Below, in pieces: positions 18,689 to 26,821 of a stretch of 64,000 nt of DNA. The position numbers and the translations under genes were made by a program. Within the stretch, counting starts at the first letter, position 1, and every line of letters begins with the position of its first letter. Where the stretch lies: the NCBI GenBank assembly GCA_016288215.1, contig JAEEYQ010000024.1, forward strand, positions 30,931 to 94,930, in the 5' to 3' direction. The notes under the pieces were generated by a model, which had not been told where the DNA came from, searched no databases, and was given only the letters and a program-made list of their open reading frames with translations. Source of the DNA: Lentisphaeria bacterium. Its GTDB lineage: Bacteria > Verrucomicrobiota > Lentisphaeria > Oligosphaerales > Oligosphaeraceae.

Positions 18689-19689
18689 GCGTGGCTTGCC
18701 TCCAGGAGAATCTCCAGTTTGCGGAGCGCGGCGCCGGAATCAATGGAACGTTCGGCGAGAATGACGCAATCGTGCAGGTTGGAGCCCAAGCCGGCGACCA
18801 AGCAGGTGGCGGCGGCGTTAAGCACGACCATGCCGCGCCGTGCGCTGATGTCATGCCCCTCAAGAATCTGGCGGAGGATGACGGCGTTTTCCTCCGGTGT
18901 CCCGCCAGAGGTGGTTCCAATGGTCTCGTTGGGCGGGAGGTATTCCAATGGCTCAATGATGGAGTAGCGGATGCTTTCGTGGTCAAGGATGGCACAGTCG
19001 GTGGAGGCGGTCGCTGAGATTTCGTCCATGCCGTCTTGGCTGTGGATGACCATGGCGCGCTTCATGCCAAGGCCGTGAAGGGCTTCCGCGAAGAGCGGGA
19101 GCAGTTTGGCGTCCCATACACCCAGGACGATGCCTTCGGCGTTGGCGGGATTCGACAGGGGCCCCAGCAGGTTGAAGATGGTATGGACACCAAGTGCCTT
19201 GCGAAGCGGAGCGACCTTTCCCATGACAGGATGGAGCGTTTTCGCGAAGAGGAAGCCGATTCCATTCTCCCGTATGGTGTTGGCGACGGCCTCATGGGGC
19301 ATGTCAAGGTTGTATCCGAGGGCGGCCAGCACATCAGCGGCGCCGCTTTTGCCGGAAACTGCTCGGTTGCCGTGCTTTGCGACTGTTGCGCCAGCTCCTG
19401 CCGCAACGAAGGCGGCGGTGGTGGAGACGTTGAACGAGACTCCGCCGTCTCCGCCGGTTCCCACCACGTCGACGCAGGGTTTGCCGACATGGATGGCGTG
19501 GGCGTGCGCCTTGAGGTAGCGGGCGGCCCCGATGAGCTCCGAGACGCTTTCCCCTTTCATCTCAAGGGCGCCGAGGAGGGCGCCTGCCTGCGCAAAGTTG
19601 TCGGTTGATGCCATGAGGTCCAGCATTCTGGCGGCTTCCTCCTCGGTAAGGTCAATTCCGTTCATGATGTTTTGCAATAGCTCTTTCAT
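18685..19689 (-). CDS. trpD: Anthranilate phosphoribosyltransferase
   Basis: 334 aa from the ATG at 19689; the product begins MKELLQNIMNGIDLTEEEA, normal for TrpD, so the reading upstream to 19737 is rejected. The PRPP-binding VGTGGDGGVSFNVST, the KHGNRAVSGKSGAADVL loop and the RPL-like LFAKTLHPVMGKVAPLRKALG block are intact. It transfers phosphoribosyl to anthranilate. There is no fused TrpG domain. A 32-bp gap separates it from trpG, and an AGGAG-type site lies 5-9 nt before the start. Confidence 0.97.
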   Translation of the reverse strand: MKELLQNIMNGIDLTEEEAARMLDLMASTDNFAQAGALLGALEMKGESVSELIGAARYLKAHAHAIHVGKPCVDVVGTGGDGGVSFNVSTTAAFVAAGAGATVAKHGNRAVSGKSGAADVLAALGYNLDMPHEAVANTIRENGIGFLFAKTLHPVMGKVAPLRKALGVHTIFNLLGPLSNPANAEGIVLGVWDAKLLPLFAEALHGLGMKRAMVIHSQDGMDEISATASTDCAILDHESIRYSIIEPLEYLPPNETIGTTSGGTPEENAVILRQILEGHDISARRGMVVLNAAATCLVAGLGSNLHDCVILAERSIDSGAALRKLEILLEASHA

Positions 19690-19721
19690 GGTTGTTTTCT
19701 CCTGTTGAATAGAGGTGAAAA

Positions 19722-20297
19722 TCATTCTCCTCGGCACATTTCAAGGAAGTTCATGAGGTGCTGACGTCCAAATTCTGTCATGATGGACTCAGGATGGTAC
19801 TGAATTCCCTCAATTGGAAGGGATTTGTGGCGAATGCCCATGATTTCACCATCTTCGGAACGGGCGGTTACTTCCAGACAGTCTGGAATGGACTGTTGCT
19901 CAAGCGCTAGCGAATGGTAGCGGACGGCTTTGAAATTCTGCGGAATCCCCTTGAAAAGCCCTTTGCCGTCATGGGTGATGGCGGAGAGCTTGCCGTGCAT
20001 GATGCGTGTGGCGGAGACGACCTTGGCACCGAAGGCCTGTCCAATTGCCTGATGGCCAAGGCATACGCCCATCATGGGAAGCTTGCCTGCGGCGGCGTCG
20101 ATAAGCGCGAGCATGCAGCCTGCGTTTTCAGGGCGGCTGGGGCCAGGCGAGAGCAGGATGCCTTCGGGACGCATGGCCATGATCGCCGCCACGGAGGTCT
20201 CGCGGTTGCGCTCCACGACGAGTTCCACTCCTAAGGAACCCAGAAGGTGCACAAGATTGTAGGTAAAGGAGTCGTAGTTGTCAAGAACAAAGATCAT
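19722..20297 (-). CDS. trpG: Anthranilate synthase component II (glutamine amidotransferase)
   Basis: 191 aa. Class I amidotransferase triad: Cys in MGVCLGHQAIGQAFG, His and Glu in GIQYHPESIMTEFG. The N-terminal MIFVLDNYDSFTYNLVH is diagnostic. It supplies ammonia to TrpE; in many bacteria the same subunit also serves PabB, and no pabB is seen here. It overlaps the trpE stop by 4 bp. Confidence 0.97.
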   Translation of the reverse strand: MIFVLDNYDSFTYNLVHLLGSLGVELVVERNRETSVAAIMAMRPEGILLSPGPSRPENAGCMLALIDAAAGKLPMMGVCLGHQAIGQAFGAKVVSATRIMHGKLSAITHDGKGLFKGIPQNFKAVRYHSLALEQQSIPDCLEVTARSEDGEIMGIRHKSLPIEGIQYHPESIMTEFGRQHLMNFLEMCRGE

Positions 20298-21772
20298 TTG
20301 AGGTTCCTCCCTGCGAATTCAATGCTTTTGAATAGAGCTGCGGCCTTGTTGATGGTTTCCTGATATTCGTTTGCAGGCACGGAATCATAGACGATTCCAG
20401 CTCCTGCCTGGACGCGGATCTTCCCGTTTCTGGCTTCGATGGTGCGGATGGTGATGGCCATGTCCATGTTGCCGTCGTAGCTGATGTAGCCCACGCAACC
20501 GCCATATGCCCCCCGTGGAGCGGGCTCAAGTTCGTTGATGATCTCCATCGCGCGGATTTTGGGGGCTCCGGAGAGGGTGCCTGCGGGGAAGGCGGTGGCG
20601 AGCAGGTCAATGGCGTCGTATTTTGAGTCGAGAATGCCTTCGACATCGCTCACGATATGCATGACATGGGAGTACTTTTCGACGTTCATGAAGGATTTGA
20701 CCTGCACACTGCCATTGACGGCGGTTCTGCCCACGTCGTTCCGCGCCAAGTCCACAAGCATCAGATGCTCTGCGCACTCCTTCTCGTCATGGAGCAGTTC
20801 GTCCATGAGATGTCGGTCGTCTGCGGGCGTAGCGCCGCGTTGTCGGGTCCCTGCGATGGGGCGCACCGTGCTGTGGCCGTTCTCCAGTTTCACAAGCGTT
20901 TCTGGCGAAGAGCCCACAAGGGTCTCATCGCCAAGTTTGAGGAAAAACATGTATGGAGAGGGGTTGACGAGACGCAAGGCACGGTACATGAGGAAGGGAG
21001 GAATGGCTGTTTCTGATGTAAAGCATTGCGATGGAACAACTTGTATTATCTCTCCTTCGGTGATGTACTGTTTGGCCTTCTCAACCATGCTCTCGAAGTT
21101 CTCCCGCGTCATTTCCGGTTTCAGGACGACGGCCTCCTCCTTCATGACGGAGATGTGGCTATTGACTGGCGTCTCGATGCGCTCGACAAGCGCACGAAGT
21201 TCTTTTTCGCCTGCGTTGAAGGCGGCGCGCTTGCTACTGTAGTTGTCGATGTTGACATTGACAATGACCATCATGGTGTGGCGCATGTTGTCAAAGGCGA
21301 TGATTTCATCCGCTAGCATGAAGGCGCAGAGGGGCGTGGCGTCTCCCGGCTTTGGTGGAGGAAGCTTCTCGAACATGCCAGCCGCCTCGTAGCTGCAATA
21401 GCCGATGGCGCCGCCGGGAAGCGGGGGTAGAAGCGGATCGTGCACGATTTTTCGGCTGGACAGGAGCGGACGCAGCGCGTCAAGGGGGAATTTGTCGTAT
21501 TTCAGCTTCAGTCTCTGACCGGACACAATCACGTAGGGGTCGTTGTCTATGACCGCGAACATCCCTTTGGGATTGACGCCGAGGAAGGAGTATCGTCCGA
21601 ATTTCTCGCTGTTTTCGACGCTTTCCATCAGACAGACGTTTTCGTCATCGGCAAATCGCTCAAGGACGGAGACCGGGGTCTCCATGTCAGCGGGAAGCTC
21701 CTGGAAGATGGGGACGATGGCTCCCTTCTCGGCAAACTTCTCGAATCTCTCAAAATCGGTTTTCTTCATCAT
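20294..21772 (-). CDS. trpE: Anthranilate synthase component I
   Basis: 492 aa. The N-terminal segment carries the Trp-feedback-binding region (LMESVENSEKFGRYSFLG, with the conserved L-x-E-S motif), so allosteric inhibition is likely. The chorismate domain has PSQCFTSE, RPIAGTRQRG, DLARNDVGR, HIVSDVEG, FPAGTLSGAPKIRAMEII, GGCVGYISYDGNMDMAITIRT and the RVQAGAGIVYDS signature. GGAG lies 8 nt before the ATG at 21772 (a second ATG follows directly). It is the first structural gene of the operon, preceded by the attenuator-like leader. Confidence 0.97.
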   Translation of the reverse strand: MMKKTDFERFEKFAEKGAIVPIFQELPADMETPVSVLERFADDENVCLMESVENSEKFGRYSFLGVNPKGMFAVIDNDPYVIVSGQRLKLKYDKFPLDALRPLLSSRKIVHDPLLPPLPGGAIGYCSYEAAGMFEKLPPPKPGDATPLCAFMLADEIIAFDNMRHTMMVIVNVNIDNYSSKRAAFNAGEKELRALVERIETPVNSHISVMKEEAVVLKPEMTRENFESMVEKAKQYITEGEIIQVVPSQCFTSETAIPPFLMYRALRLVNPSPYMFFLKLGDETLVGSSPETLVKLENGHSTVRPIAGTRQRGATPADDRHLMDELLHDEKECAEHLMLVDLARNDVGRTAVNGSVQVKSFMNVEKYSHVMHIVSDVEGILDSKYDAIDLLATAFPAGTLSGAPKIRAMEIINELEPAPRGAYGGCVGYISYDGNMDMAITIRTIEARNGKIRVQAGAGIVYDSVPANEYQETINKAAALFKSIEFAGRNLK

Positions 21773-21847
21773 GGGAATTCTCCAGTGCGGTGGTCAATGG
21801 TGGTCAATGGGGGATAGAAAATGCGAAGGATGGTCAGATTCAGGCAC

Positions 21848-21880
21848 AAAAAAAGACGGACCGGCATGGCCAGTCCGTCT
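21848..21880 (-). terminator. Attenuator terminator upstream of trpE
   Basis: On the minus strand AGACGGACTGGCC pairs with GGTCCGTCT and the intervening bases to give a stem of about 12 bp with one G-U pair, followed by seven Ts. It lies 76 bp before the trpE ATG, inside the transcript leader. Its 5' arm can instead pair with the upstream segment at 21942-21952. Confidence 0.85.
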
Positions 21881-21922
21881 CTATTCAATCCGTTGTCTCT
21901 TCAGGGGATGCCCCCTGTCAAA

Positions 21923-22006
21923 TCAAAGCACAAGGTATCGTGACGGTGGCCATATTGACCTCCGCCAGCACCAAGCCTGAGCTTTGACTGTACAATTCGG
22001 ATTCAT
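21923..22006 (-). CDS. trpL: Putative trp leader peptide with three Trp codons
   Basis: A 27-codon frame starts with ATG at 22006 and stops with TGA at 21923. Its middle reads AQAWCWRRSIWPPSRYLVL, with Trp at positions 12, 14 and 19. About 0.4 Trp codons would be expected by chance in this length. The stop lies 43 bases before the terminator stem, as expected for attenuation. No clear ribosome binding site precedes the ATG, which is the main weakness. Confidence 0.6.
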   Translation of the reverse strand: MNPNCTVKAQAWCWRRSIWPPSRYLVL

Positions 22007-22189
22007 GGATAATCTATGTTTTCGACAGCAGATTTTGAAACTTATATCAAATATGATGGCTCTTTTCTAAAATGCAAATCAACATGTGAAAAAAAGTCGG
22101 AACACAGGAAGACGCAGATCCGTGCCGCCAAAGCCATGGTTGAATCAAGTCCCCACCATGGCGAATGCTGCTTTGGAGTTCAGATGGCA

Positions 22190-22433
22190 AATGTTGCATT
22201 TATTGCAATGTCAATGGAGCTTTGCGATGTGCAGGCGGGGCCTTTGCCATCGGGGCTGCAATTTGCCGTTTCAGGGCTTCGTTCACCCCTTTTTTGAGAG
22301 GATGTTGGCCGCTAGGGGGCCTGTATGCCGCTTCTGTCGCATCGGACATGCTTTTGGGTATATTAATACCTAAAATAAACAAGGCCCCTCCTAGGGCCCT
22401 TAAAACGCGTTTCTGAATCCCCTCTCTTTGGAT
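22190..22433 (+). repeat. Dispersed ~245-bp intergenic repeat, copy B
   Basis: It starts TTGCATTTATTGCAATG, continues through GGGGCTGCAATTTGCCG and TTCACCCCTTTTTTGAG, then GGACATGCTTTTGGG and the palindrome-like TATATTAATACCTAAAAT. It ends after GGCCCCTCCTAGGGCCC and a CGCGTTTC...CCCCTC block. The inverted copy at 62811-63055 matches block by block, including the outer part after the palindrome. It lies between the trp leader and tRNA-Ser, a stretch of about 640 bases with no gene. Confidence 0.75.
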
Positions 22434-22666
22434 AAAAGGCGTCCGTTCGGAGGATTTAATGTTGCTAAGGATGCAAGTTTTTGGAATGGGTGACTTATCT
22501 GCGTTGCTCTATGTCTTGTCCCATTGGCTGTCGCATCCTCCAGATGATTAGACATATTGTGGACTACGGGAGAAGTTGGAGACCGACGGCTGTGAGAGGT
22601 CCGTCATTGTGGACAAGCGCATTAATGGGAGTATTGTTGTGGAGGAAGCAAGAGGGGTTGCGGCAG

Positions 22667-22703
22667 AAAAAACGGCAGATGATATTTATAACTTCATCTG
22701 CCG
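22667..22703 (-). terminator. Terminator of tRNA-Ser
   Basis: On the minus strand CGGCAGATGA and TCATCTGCCG form a perfect 10-bp stem around an 11-base loop, directly followed by six Ts. It begins 15 bases after the encoded CCA of the tRNA. Confidence 0.88.
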
Positions 22704-22717
22704 CAATAAGTTATGCA

Positions 22718-22807
22718 TGGCGGAGAGAGTGGGATTCGAACCCACGGTAGGCATAGACCTACGGCGGTTTTCAAGACCGCTTCCTTAGACCGCTCAGACA
22801 TCTCTCC
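22718..22807 (-). tRNA. tRNA-Ser (anticodon UGA)
   Basis: The minus strand reads GGAGAGATGTCTGAGCGGTC at the 5' end, giving acceptor stem GGAGAGA/TCTCTCC. The D-arm, an anticodon stem GCGGTCT-TGA-AAACCGC, a long class II variable arm (CGTAGGTC...GCCTACC) and the T-arm GGGTTCGAATCCC are all present. Discriminator base G and encoded CCA complete it. It decodes UCA and related serine codons. Confidence 0.97.
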
Positions 22808-22821
22808 GAAAACAAAAGATT

Positions 22822-22849
22822 ACTGTAGTCCCTCTGGCTGAAATTGCAA
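22822..22849 (-). promoter_or_regulatory. Possible tRNA-Ser promoter
   Basis: TTGCAA and TACAGT are spaced by 16 bases on the minus strand, 15 bases before the tRNA 5' end. The match to the sigma-70 consensus is only moderate. Confidence 0.4.
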
Positions 22850-22909
22850 ATTCATGATGCCCTCAGAGGTGCACTTGCTTCATTTGACGTAACGCCTCAG
22901 CATGACCTG

Positions 22910-23284
22910 TCATGTCAGGTCGAAAAAGGGCAGATTCTGCGGAGTGGGGGAGCTTAAAAGCCGGATGTCCTCCGGATGGCTTTCTTTGAGGACACGCAGG
23001 ATGATGGGGAACAGGTAGCTGGCGCCAAATCCGCCAAGACAACTCGGTCCCTTGAGGAACTTGCCTTTCTGAAGCTGCTCCATGGCTTTGCGATAGGCTT
23101 GCATCACGGTGGCCACGGTGACGGATTTCTCCTTCCGATTGAAGAAGACCTCGTTCCCCTGTACAGAGAAGGTGTATTTCAGCCCCCGTCGTGTGGTGAA
23201 TTCCGTTCCCATCAAAGCACAGAAGCGTCTCCAGAAGTCTTGTTCTTCCGGAGAAAAGGATGAGGTATTTGCGAATCTGCCCAT
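22910..23284 (-). CDS. Small conserved-looking protein coupled to metF
   Basis: 124 aa, start overlapping the metF stop as TAATG, so it is almost certainly translationally coupled. I do not recognise the family. The sequence is mixed alpha/beta without signal peptide or membrane span: RRGLKYTFSVQGNEVFFNRKEKS looks like two beta strands, VTVATVMQAYRKAMEQLQKG a helix, and CLGGFGASYLFPIIL a glycine-rich turn followed by a hydrophobic helix. The PQNLPFFDL tail is short. Position suggests a role in folate or one-carbon metabolism, perhaps as a partner of the MetF C-terminal domain; this is inference only. Confidence 0.7.
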   Translation of the reverse strand: MGRFANTSSFSPEEQDFWRRFCALMGTEFTTRRGLKYTFSVQGNEVFFNRKEKSVTVATVMQAYRKAMEQLQKGKFLKGPSCLGGFGASYLFPIILRVLKESHPEDIRLLSSPTPQNLPFFDLT

Positions 23285-24735
23285 TATTTGCTAACTTCCT
23301 GTTGTGGAGCATCTTCCAAAAGCTGAATGGCATTAGTGGCGTTGGCGAGCTGAGCCACGCGATGGAAGAAGCAGGGGAATTCGCCGGCTTCGCAGCAGCC
23401 GTCGGGCCGGGAGCCGCCGCAGGGTCCCAGATGGAGGTGTTTGGGGCAGGCGTCGTTGTCCAGCCCGAAGCAGTCTCCGTGGGCCTGCGCCGTTTTCGTC
23501 GCCTGTTTCAGGGTCTTTTGGAGGAGTTTGGGGAGGAAAGAGGCGGGTTCTTTGGCGGCGAGGGCCAGTTTGAGTCGGTCGGCGGGGGTTGGCGGGGCAA
23601 TGGAGCTGCCGGAAGTGAGGGCGGTCTCCGCCATGTACATGGGTTTGTCTGGCATCATCAGGTCCCGATAGAGGTAATGGGGGCTGCCGCCGTAGTGGGT
23701 GGTCAGAATAGGGGCCAAGTTCAGGTCGTTGTAGAGCTTGGTCCATTTTTCCAGCCAGGCGTTGTAGCTGTTCAGTTCCTGTAGCCGCTCCTGAATTCGG
23801 CCGAAAAGCTGCTGCAGAATGGCGGCACTCTGGATTCCGCAGAATTGTACACCGCTGAATCCCAAGTAGTTGTATCCGACAACCTGCATGGAGATGCGGT
23901 CGATTTGGTCATCGTAGTAGGGGGCGGCGCCCTCTTTGGCCCGGCGGGAGATGAGTCCGCCGAGATGGAGGGGCAGCTGGATGCCGGGGAGCTGGCGTTC
24001 ATCCAGATGGAGCGCCTGTTCGCGGGGGAAGAGGGCGATACGCGCAAGGACGGGCGTGTTCTGTTCCCGCATCTGCAGATACCATTGGAGCTCCTGCGCC
24101 TTTTTCATGTCCCATCCAATCTGTGAGATGAGGAAGCTGGCCCCGCAGTTGATTTTCCGCATCATCTTCGCATATTGGAGGCATTGGTCCTCTGGCGTGT
24201 ATTTGTAGCAGTTGACGGTGGCGCCGAGACAGCCGTCGGGATTGATGCGGGAGAGGGCCTGCAGCAGTTCCACGCTGTCGCAGTAGCCAGGCGGATAGGG
24301 GGGGAAGGGGGGATGGGGCTCCGTGATGACATGCTGACGGGACAGGTCGCCTGTCACCGCAAGGATGTTGGGGAGCCGTTTGCCACGGGCGACAGCGGCC
24401 AGCTCGCGCAGACGGGCCAGGGAGGAGCCTTTGCCGGAAAGGGTGATGACAAGAATCTTGTCCGTCAGCCGCTGAAGCATCTCCGCATAGCTGACCGGGT
24501 CGTGGGCGTCCTCCTGATGCAGGTGGTCCGTGACGGTGAATCCATCAACCTCCGGCTGGGCGTCCGCCGCCTTGATGAACTCCTGCATTTGGGAGATGGC
24601 GTCAGGAAGGGGCAGGTCGCCGGCGGGAGGATTCAGCTCCAGACTGTAGATGAAATGGCCGTCATGGAGGGCGTTCTTCAGTCGGGAGTCCGTATCGAAA
24701 TTGATGTCAAGTTGTTGAGGGGAAGAGGCTTTCAT
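23284..24735 (-). CDS. metF: Methylenetetrahydrofolate reductase with C-terminal cysteine-rich domain
   Basis: 483 aa. Residues about 25-310 form the FAD-dependent MTHFR TIM barrel: FIYSLELNPPAGD with the catalytic Glu, VDGFTVTDHLHQ, LPNILAVTGDLSRQH, CGASFLISQIGWD. The C-terminal 110 residues hold five or more cysteines (GDCFGLDNDACPKHLHLGPC, GGSRPDGCCE), the MTHFR_C-type domain seen in acetogens and many anaerobes, where it likely connects the reductase to an electron carrier. No metV/rnf gene is adjacent. The gene is followed in the TAATG register by the 124-aa orphan. Confidence 0.9.
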   Translation of the reverse strand: MKASSPQQLDINFDTDSRLKNALHDGHFIYSLELNPPAGDLPLPDAISQMQEFIKAADAQPEVDGFTVTDHLHQEDAHDPVSYAEMLQRLTDKILVITLSGKGSSLARLRELAAVARGKRLPNILAVTGDLSRQHVITEPHPPFPPYPPGYCDSVELLQALSRINPDGCLGATVNCYKYTPEDQCLQYAKMMRKINCGASFLISQIGWDMKKAQELQWYLQMREQNTPVLARIALFPREQALHLDERQLPGIQLPLHLGGLISRRAKEGAAPYYDDQIDRISMQVVGYNYLGFSGVQFCGIQSAAILQQLFGRIQERLQELNSYNAWLEKWTKLYNDLNLAPILTTHYGGSPHYLYRDLMMPDKPMYMAETALTSGSSIAPPTPADRLKLALAAKEPASFLPKLLQKTLKQATKTAQAHGDCFGLDNDACPKHLHLGPCGGSRPDGCCEAGEFPCFFHRVAQLANATNAIQLLEDAPQQEVSK

Positions 24736-24806
24736 GGATAATCCGAATGACGTTGTATCCTGCGGTACGTTGGGGCGGGCGGTTGCGGCGAAGACGACGA
24801 CGATGG

Positions 24807-26771
24807 TTATGATTCAAGCTCCAAGTCTATGTAGCTGTGGATCTTAAGAAACGGGACTGTGAGGATGTGGCGACCTGTCGTCTCATCGGTCTTGATGCCC
24901 ATCGGCGTATTTTCCGGCTGCAGCATGGCAGACCGGAAGCGGATGGACGGATCGATGGAGACGGTCAGCGGGCCGATGGACGGAATTTCATCGTAGCTGC
25001 GAACGGGCTGGACATTGTGTTCCCCCGCCACATTGATGAGATTAATGAGGAGCCGATTGTTCTTTTCCGTGATGGTCACGTCTGCAAAGCGGCTTCCGGT
25101 CACCTCCACGGTGGGGGTGTAGCCTAGATTGGTCTTCAGGAGCCGGCGGAGGGCGTTGCGGATGGTAGTGGATTGATTGTCCCGATAGAAGACGGCCATG
25201 TCGAAGGCGAGAGCGGCGACGTTGCCTTGACCGATGGCGGCGACCATGGCGGCGGGCCGATGGGGCGACTCCATGAAATTGTCGTCAAAGAGCTGGCCGA
25301 CAGGTTGGGCAATCCCATTGGGAGTCAGATTCCGGCAAATGGTTTCGCCGGCGGCCAACGCGCCATCGCCTTCCACGAAGATCAATTGCCTTTCGGGCGT
25401 GCCATCGCCGCGGAAGCCAGCAAAACCCGCGAAGAGGGGGGCGGCTGGGCTGTCCACAAGCAAGCTTCCGCCGTTGCGTACGAAGGTCTCCAGTTTCGCC
25501 ATGACAGTAGATTCCGTGGCCGCCATTGCGGGGACGACGATGACCTTGTAGCGGCTCAAATCCTCTTCGGAGAGCTGGCTTTCAAAGAGGACTTTGGTGG
25601 AGAACTGGCAGTCTTGGAGGAGATCCATCCAGCTGCTGAGAGCGTCCAGACAGCAGGAGTCGTAGAGACCGCCTCTGTCAGCGCCGTTGCGCACCATGGG
25701 AAGCAGGACGCCCAGTTCGGGGCGGATGCGGGATTTGAAGCAGGCCTGCCGCTGACGGCAGAATTCGGCGACCTTCCCCCAGGTGGGAATCATCCAGCGT
25801 TGGAGAATGCCGCCGTGTCCGTAATGGATGTTGAAGAACTGGAAGGCGCCGCCCATGGCAATGACCATGGCGGCCTCCTGACAGTACTGTGCAAGCTCTT
25901 TGGTGCTGCGGTTGTGGGTCTTCCAGCTGCAGGGGATGGCATTGTGGCCCCATGCCATCAGATCCCATGTCATGTGCCGCCCCTCGATGACACGGCCATG
26001 GGTGCGGGCACTCAGCACGGAATTGGTGGGGGCGTAGTCGCCGCTGAGGAAGTCCACGGGCACATCCACCTTCTCCGGCATGGTTCCTGAAAAGATCCAG
26101 TTGCTGGTGATCTGGAAATTGGGAAACTCGCGGTGAATGACCTCCACATAACGGCGGACGTAGGCGCGGAAGCCTTCGCGGCAGAATTCCTTGTATTCCA
26201 AATAGTTGGCATCTTTTGGACGGGGCGGCTCCGCATTGTTGTGGGTGGCTTTGTAGGCGGCGACGGCCCATGGGCCATAGTCCACCTGAGCGGCCCAGTT
26301 CTCACCGTCGACCCATGCGCCGTCCAAGTTGTAAATGCCTGCCAGTTCCCGCAGTTGCGGAATCAGTACCTGGTCAACGTAGGGGCCGAAGACGGACATG
26401 AAATCCGTGCTTGTGGAGCCATCGGCATTGACGACGGCCCATTCGGGGTGACGTTGTGCGCAGCATTGGTCGAAAATGCCGGAGTGATGGCCGTAGAGGG
26501 CGATGCCCCGTTTGGCTGTGGCGTCCCGCATGGTTCGCAGAATGTCAATGCCGTCCACAAGGTCGGCGCGGTTCCCCGCGGTGGTCGGATAGGAGGAGAG
26601 CCCCGCGTGGCCTTTCGTGTCACATTGGACAAAATCCGGCCTGACCGCGTCCAGCATGGCCTCATAGACTTCTGGCTGGAAGAGGGAGGGGACTTTTTCG
26701 CCGGGCATGGCATGGAAATCGAAATGGATGCCCAGGAAGGAGTGGGTTCTGGATTTTGTCGGTTTATTCAT
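24807..26771 (-). CDS. Cytosolic GH-like protein with a beta-galactosidase-trimerisation-like domain
   Basis: 654 aa without a signal peptide. Residues 1-350 read as an alpha-L-fucosidase/GHL6-like TIM barrel: GIHFDFHAMPGEK, VRPDFVQCDTKGHAGLSSYP, GIALYGHHSGIFD, IYNLDGAWVDGENWA (acidic strand-end residues) and NFQITSNWIFSG. Residues about 370-490 look like the class I amidotransferase-fold domain found after GH42 barrels (YKVIVVPAMAATESTV, FVRNGGSLLVDSP). The C-terminal 120 residues are beta-rich. The precise substrate is unknown. Only 50 bp separates it from the lipoprotein-like GH gene upstream, so co-transcription is likely. Confidence 0.78.
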   Translation of the reverse strand: MNKPTKSRTHSFLGIHFDFHAMPGEKVPSLFQPEVYEAMLDAVRPDFVQCDTKGHAGLSSYPTTAGNRADLVDGIDILRTMRDATAKRGIALYGHHSGIFDQCCAQRHPEWAVVNADGSTSTDFMSVFGPYVDQVLIPQLRELAGIYNLDGAWVDGENWAAQVDYGPWAVAAYKATHNNAEPPRPKDANYLEYKEFCREGFRAYVRRYVEVIHREFPNFQITSNWIFSGTMPEKVDVPVDFLSGDYAPTNSVLSARTHGRVIEGRHMTWDLMAWGHNAIPCSWKTHNRSTKELAQYCQEAAMVIAMGGAFQFFNIHYGHGGILQRWMIPTWGKVAEFCRQRQACFKSRIRPELGVLLPMVRNGADRGGLYDSCCLDALSSWMDLLQDCQFSTKVLFESQLSEEDLSRYKVIVVPAMAATESTVMAKLETFVRNGGSLLVDSPAAPLFAGFAGFRGDGTPERQLIFVEGDGALAAGETICRNLTPNGIAQPVGQLFDDNFMESPHRPAAMVAAIGQGNVAALAFDMAVFYRDNQSTTIRNALRRLLKTNLGYTPTVEVTGSRFADVTITEKNNRLLINLINVAGEHNVQPVRSYDEIPSIGPLTVSIDPSIRFRSAMLQPENTPMGIKTDETTGRHILTVPFLKIHSYIDLELES

Positions 26772-26779
26772 ATAACATA

Positions 26780-26800
26780 TTGCAAGACAACGTCTTGCAA
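26780..26800. repeat. Perfect 9-bp hairpin before the GH-like gene
   Basis: TTGCAAGAC-AAC-GTCTTGCAA lies in the 50-bp gap between two minus-strand GH-like genes, starting 9 bases before the downstream ATG. It may damp or protect the intercistronic mRNA. There is no U-tract on the minus strand. Confidence 0.5.
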
Positions 26801-26821
26801 CTTCAAGACAAGGTGATGGCC

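Larger units (their letters stand above)
21848..22006 (-). promoter_or_regulatory. trp operon attenuator (leader, antiterminator, terminator)
   Basis: Segment 2, TGGCCACCGTC (21952-21942, minus strand), overlaps the third Trp codon and can pair with GACGGACTGGCCA (21879-21867), the 5' arm of the terminator, with only a 2-base bulge. This makes 2:3 (antiterminator) and 3:4 (terminator) mutually exclusive. A ribosome stalled at Trp12/Trp14 leaves segment 2 free; one that reaches the TGA covers it. A further hairpin TCAGGGG/CCCCTGA lies at 21901-21918 between them. A 1:2 pause hairpin is not obvious. The arrangement matches classical enteric-type trp attenuation in logic, not in sequence. Confidence 0.72.

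Noticed and set aside
22086..22373. 95-aa frame in the trp-tRNA gap
   Set aside because: Falls in repeat copy B; similar peptides come from the other copies because the DNA is repeated, not because a protein is conserved.
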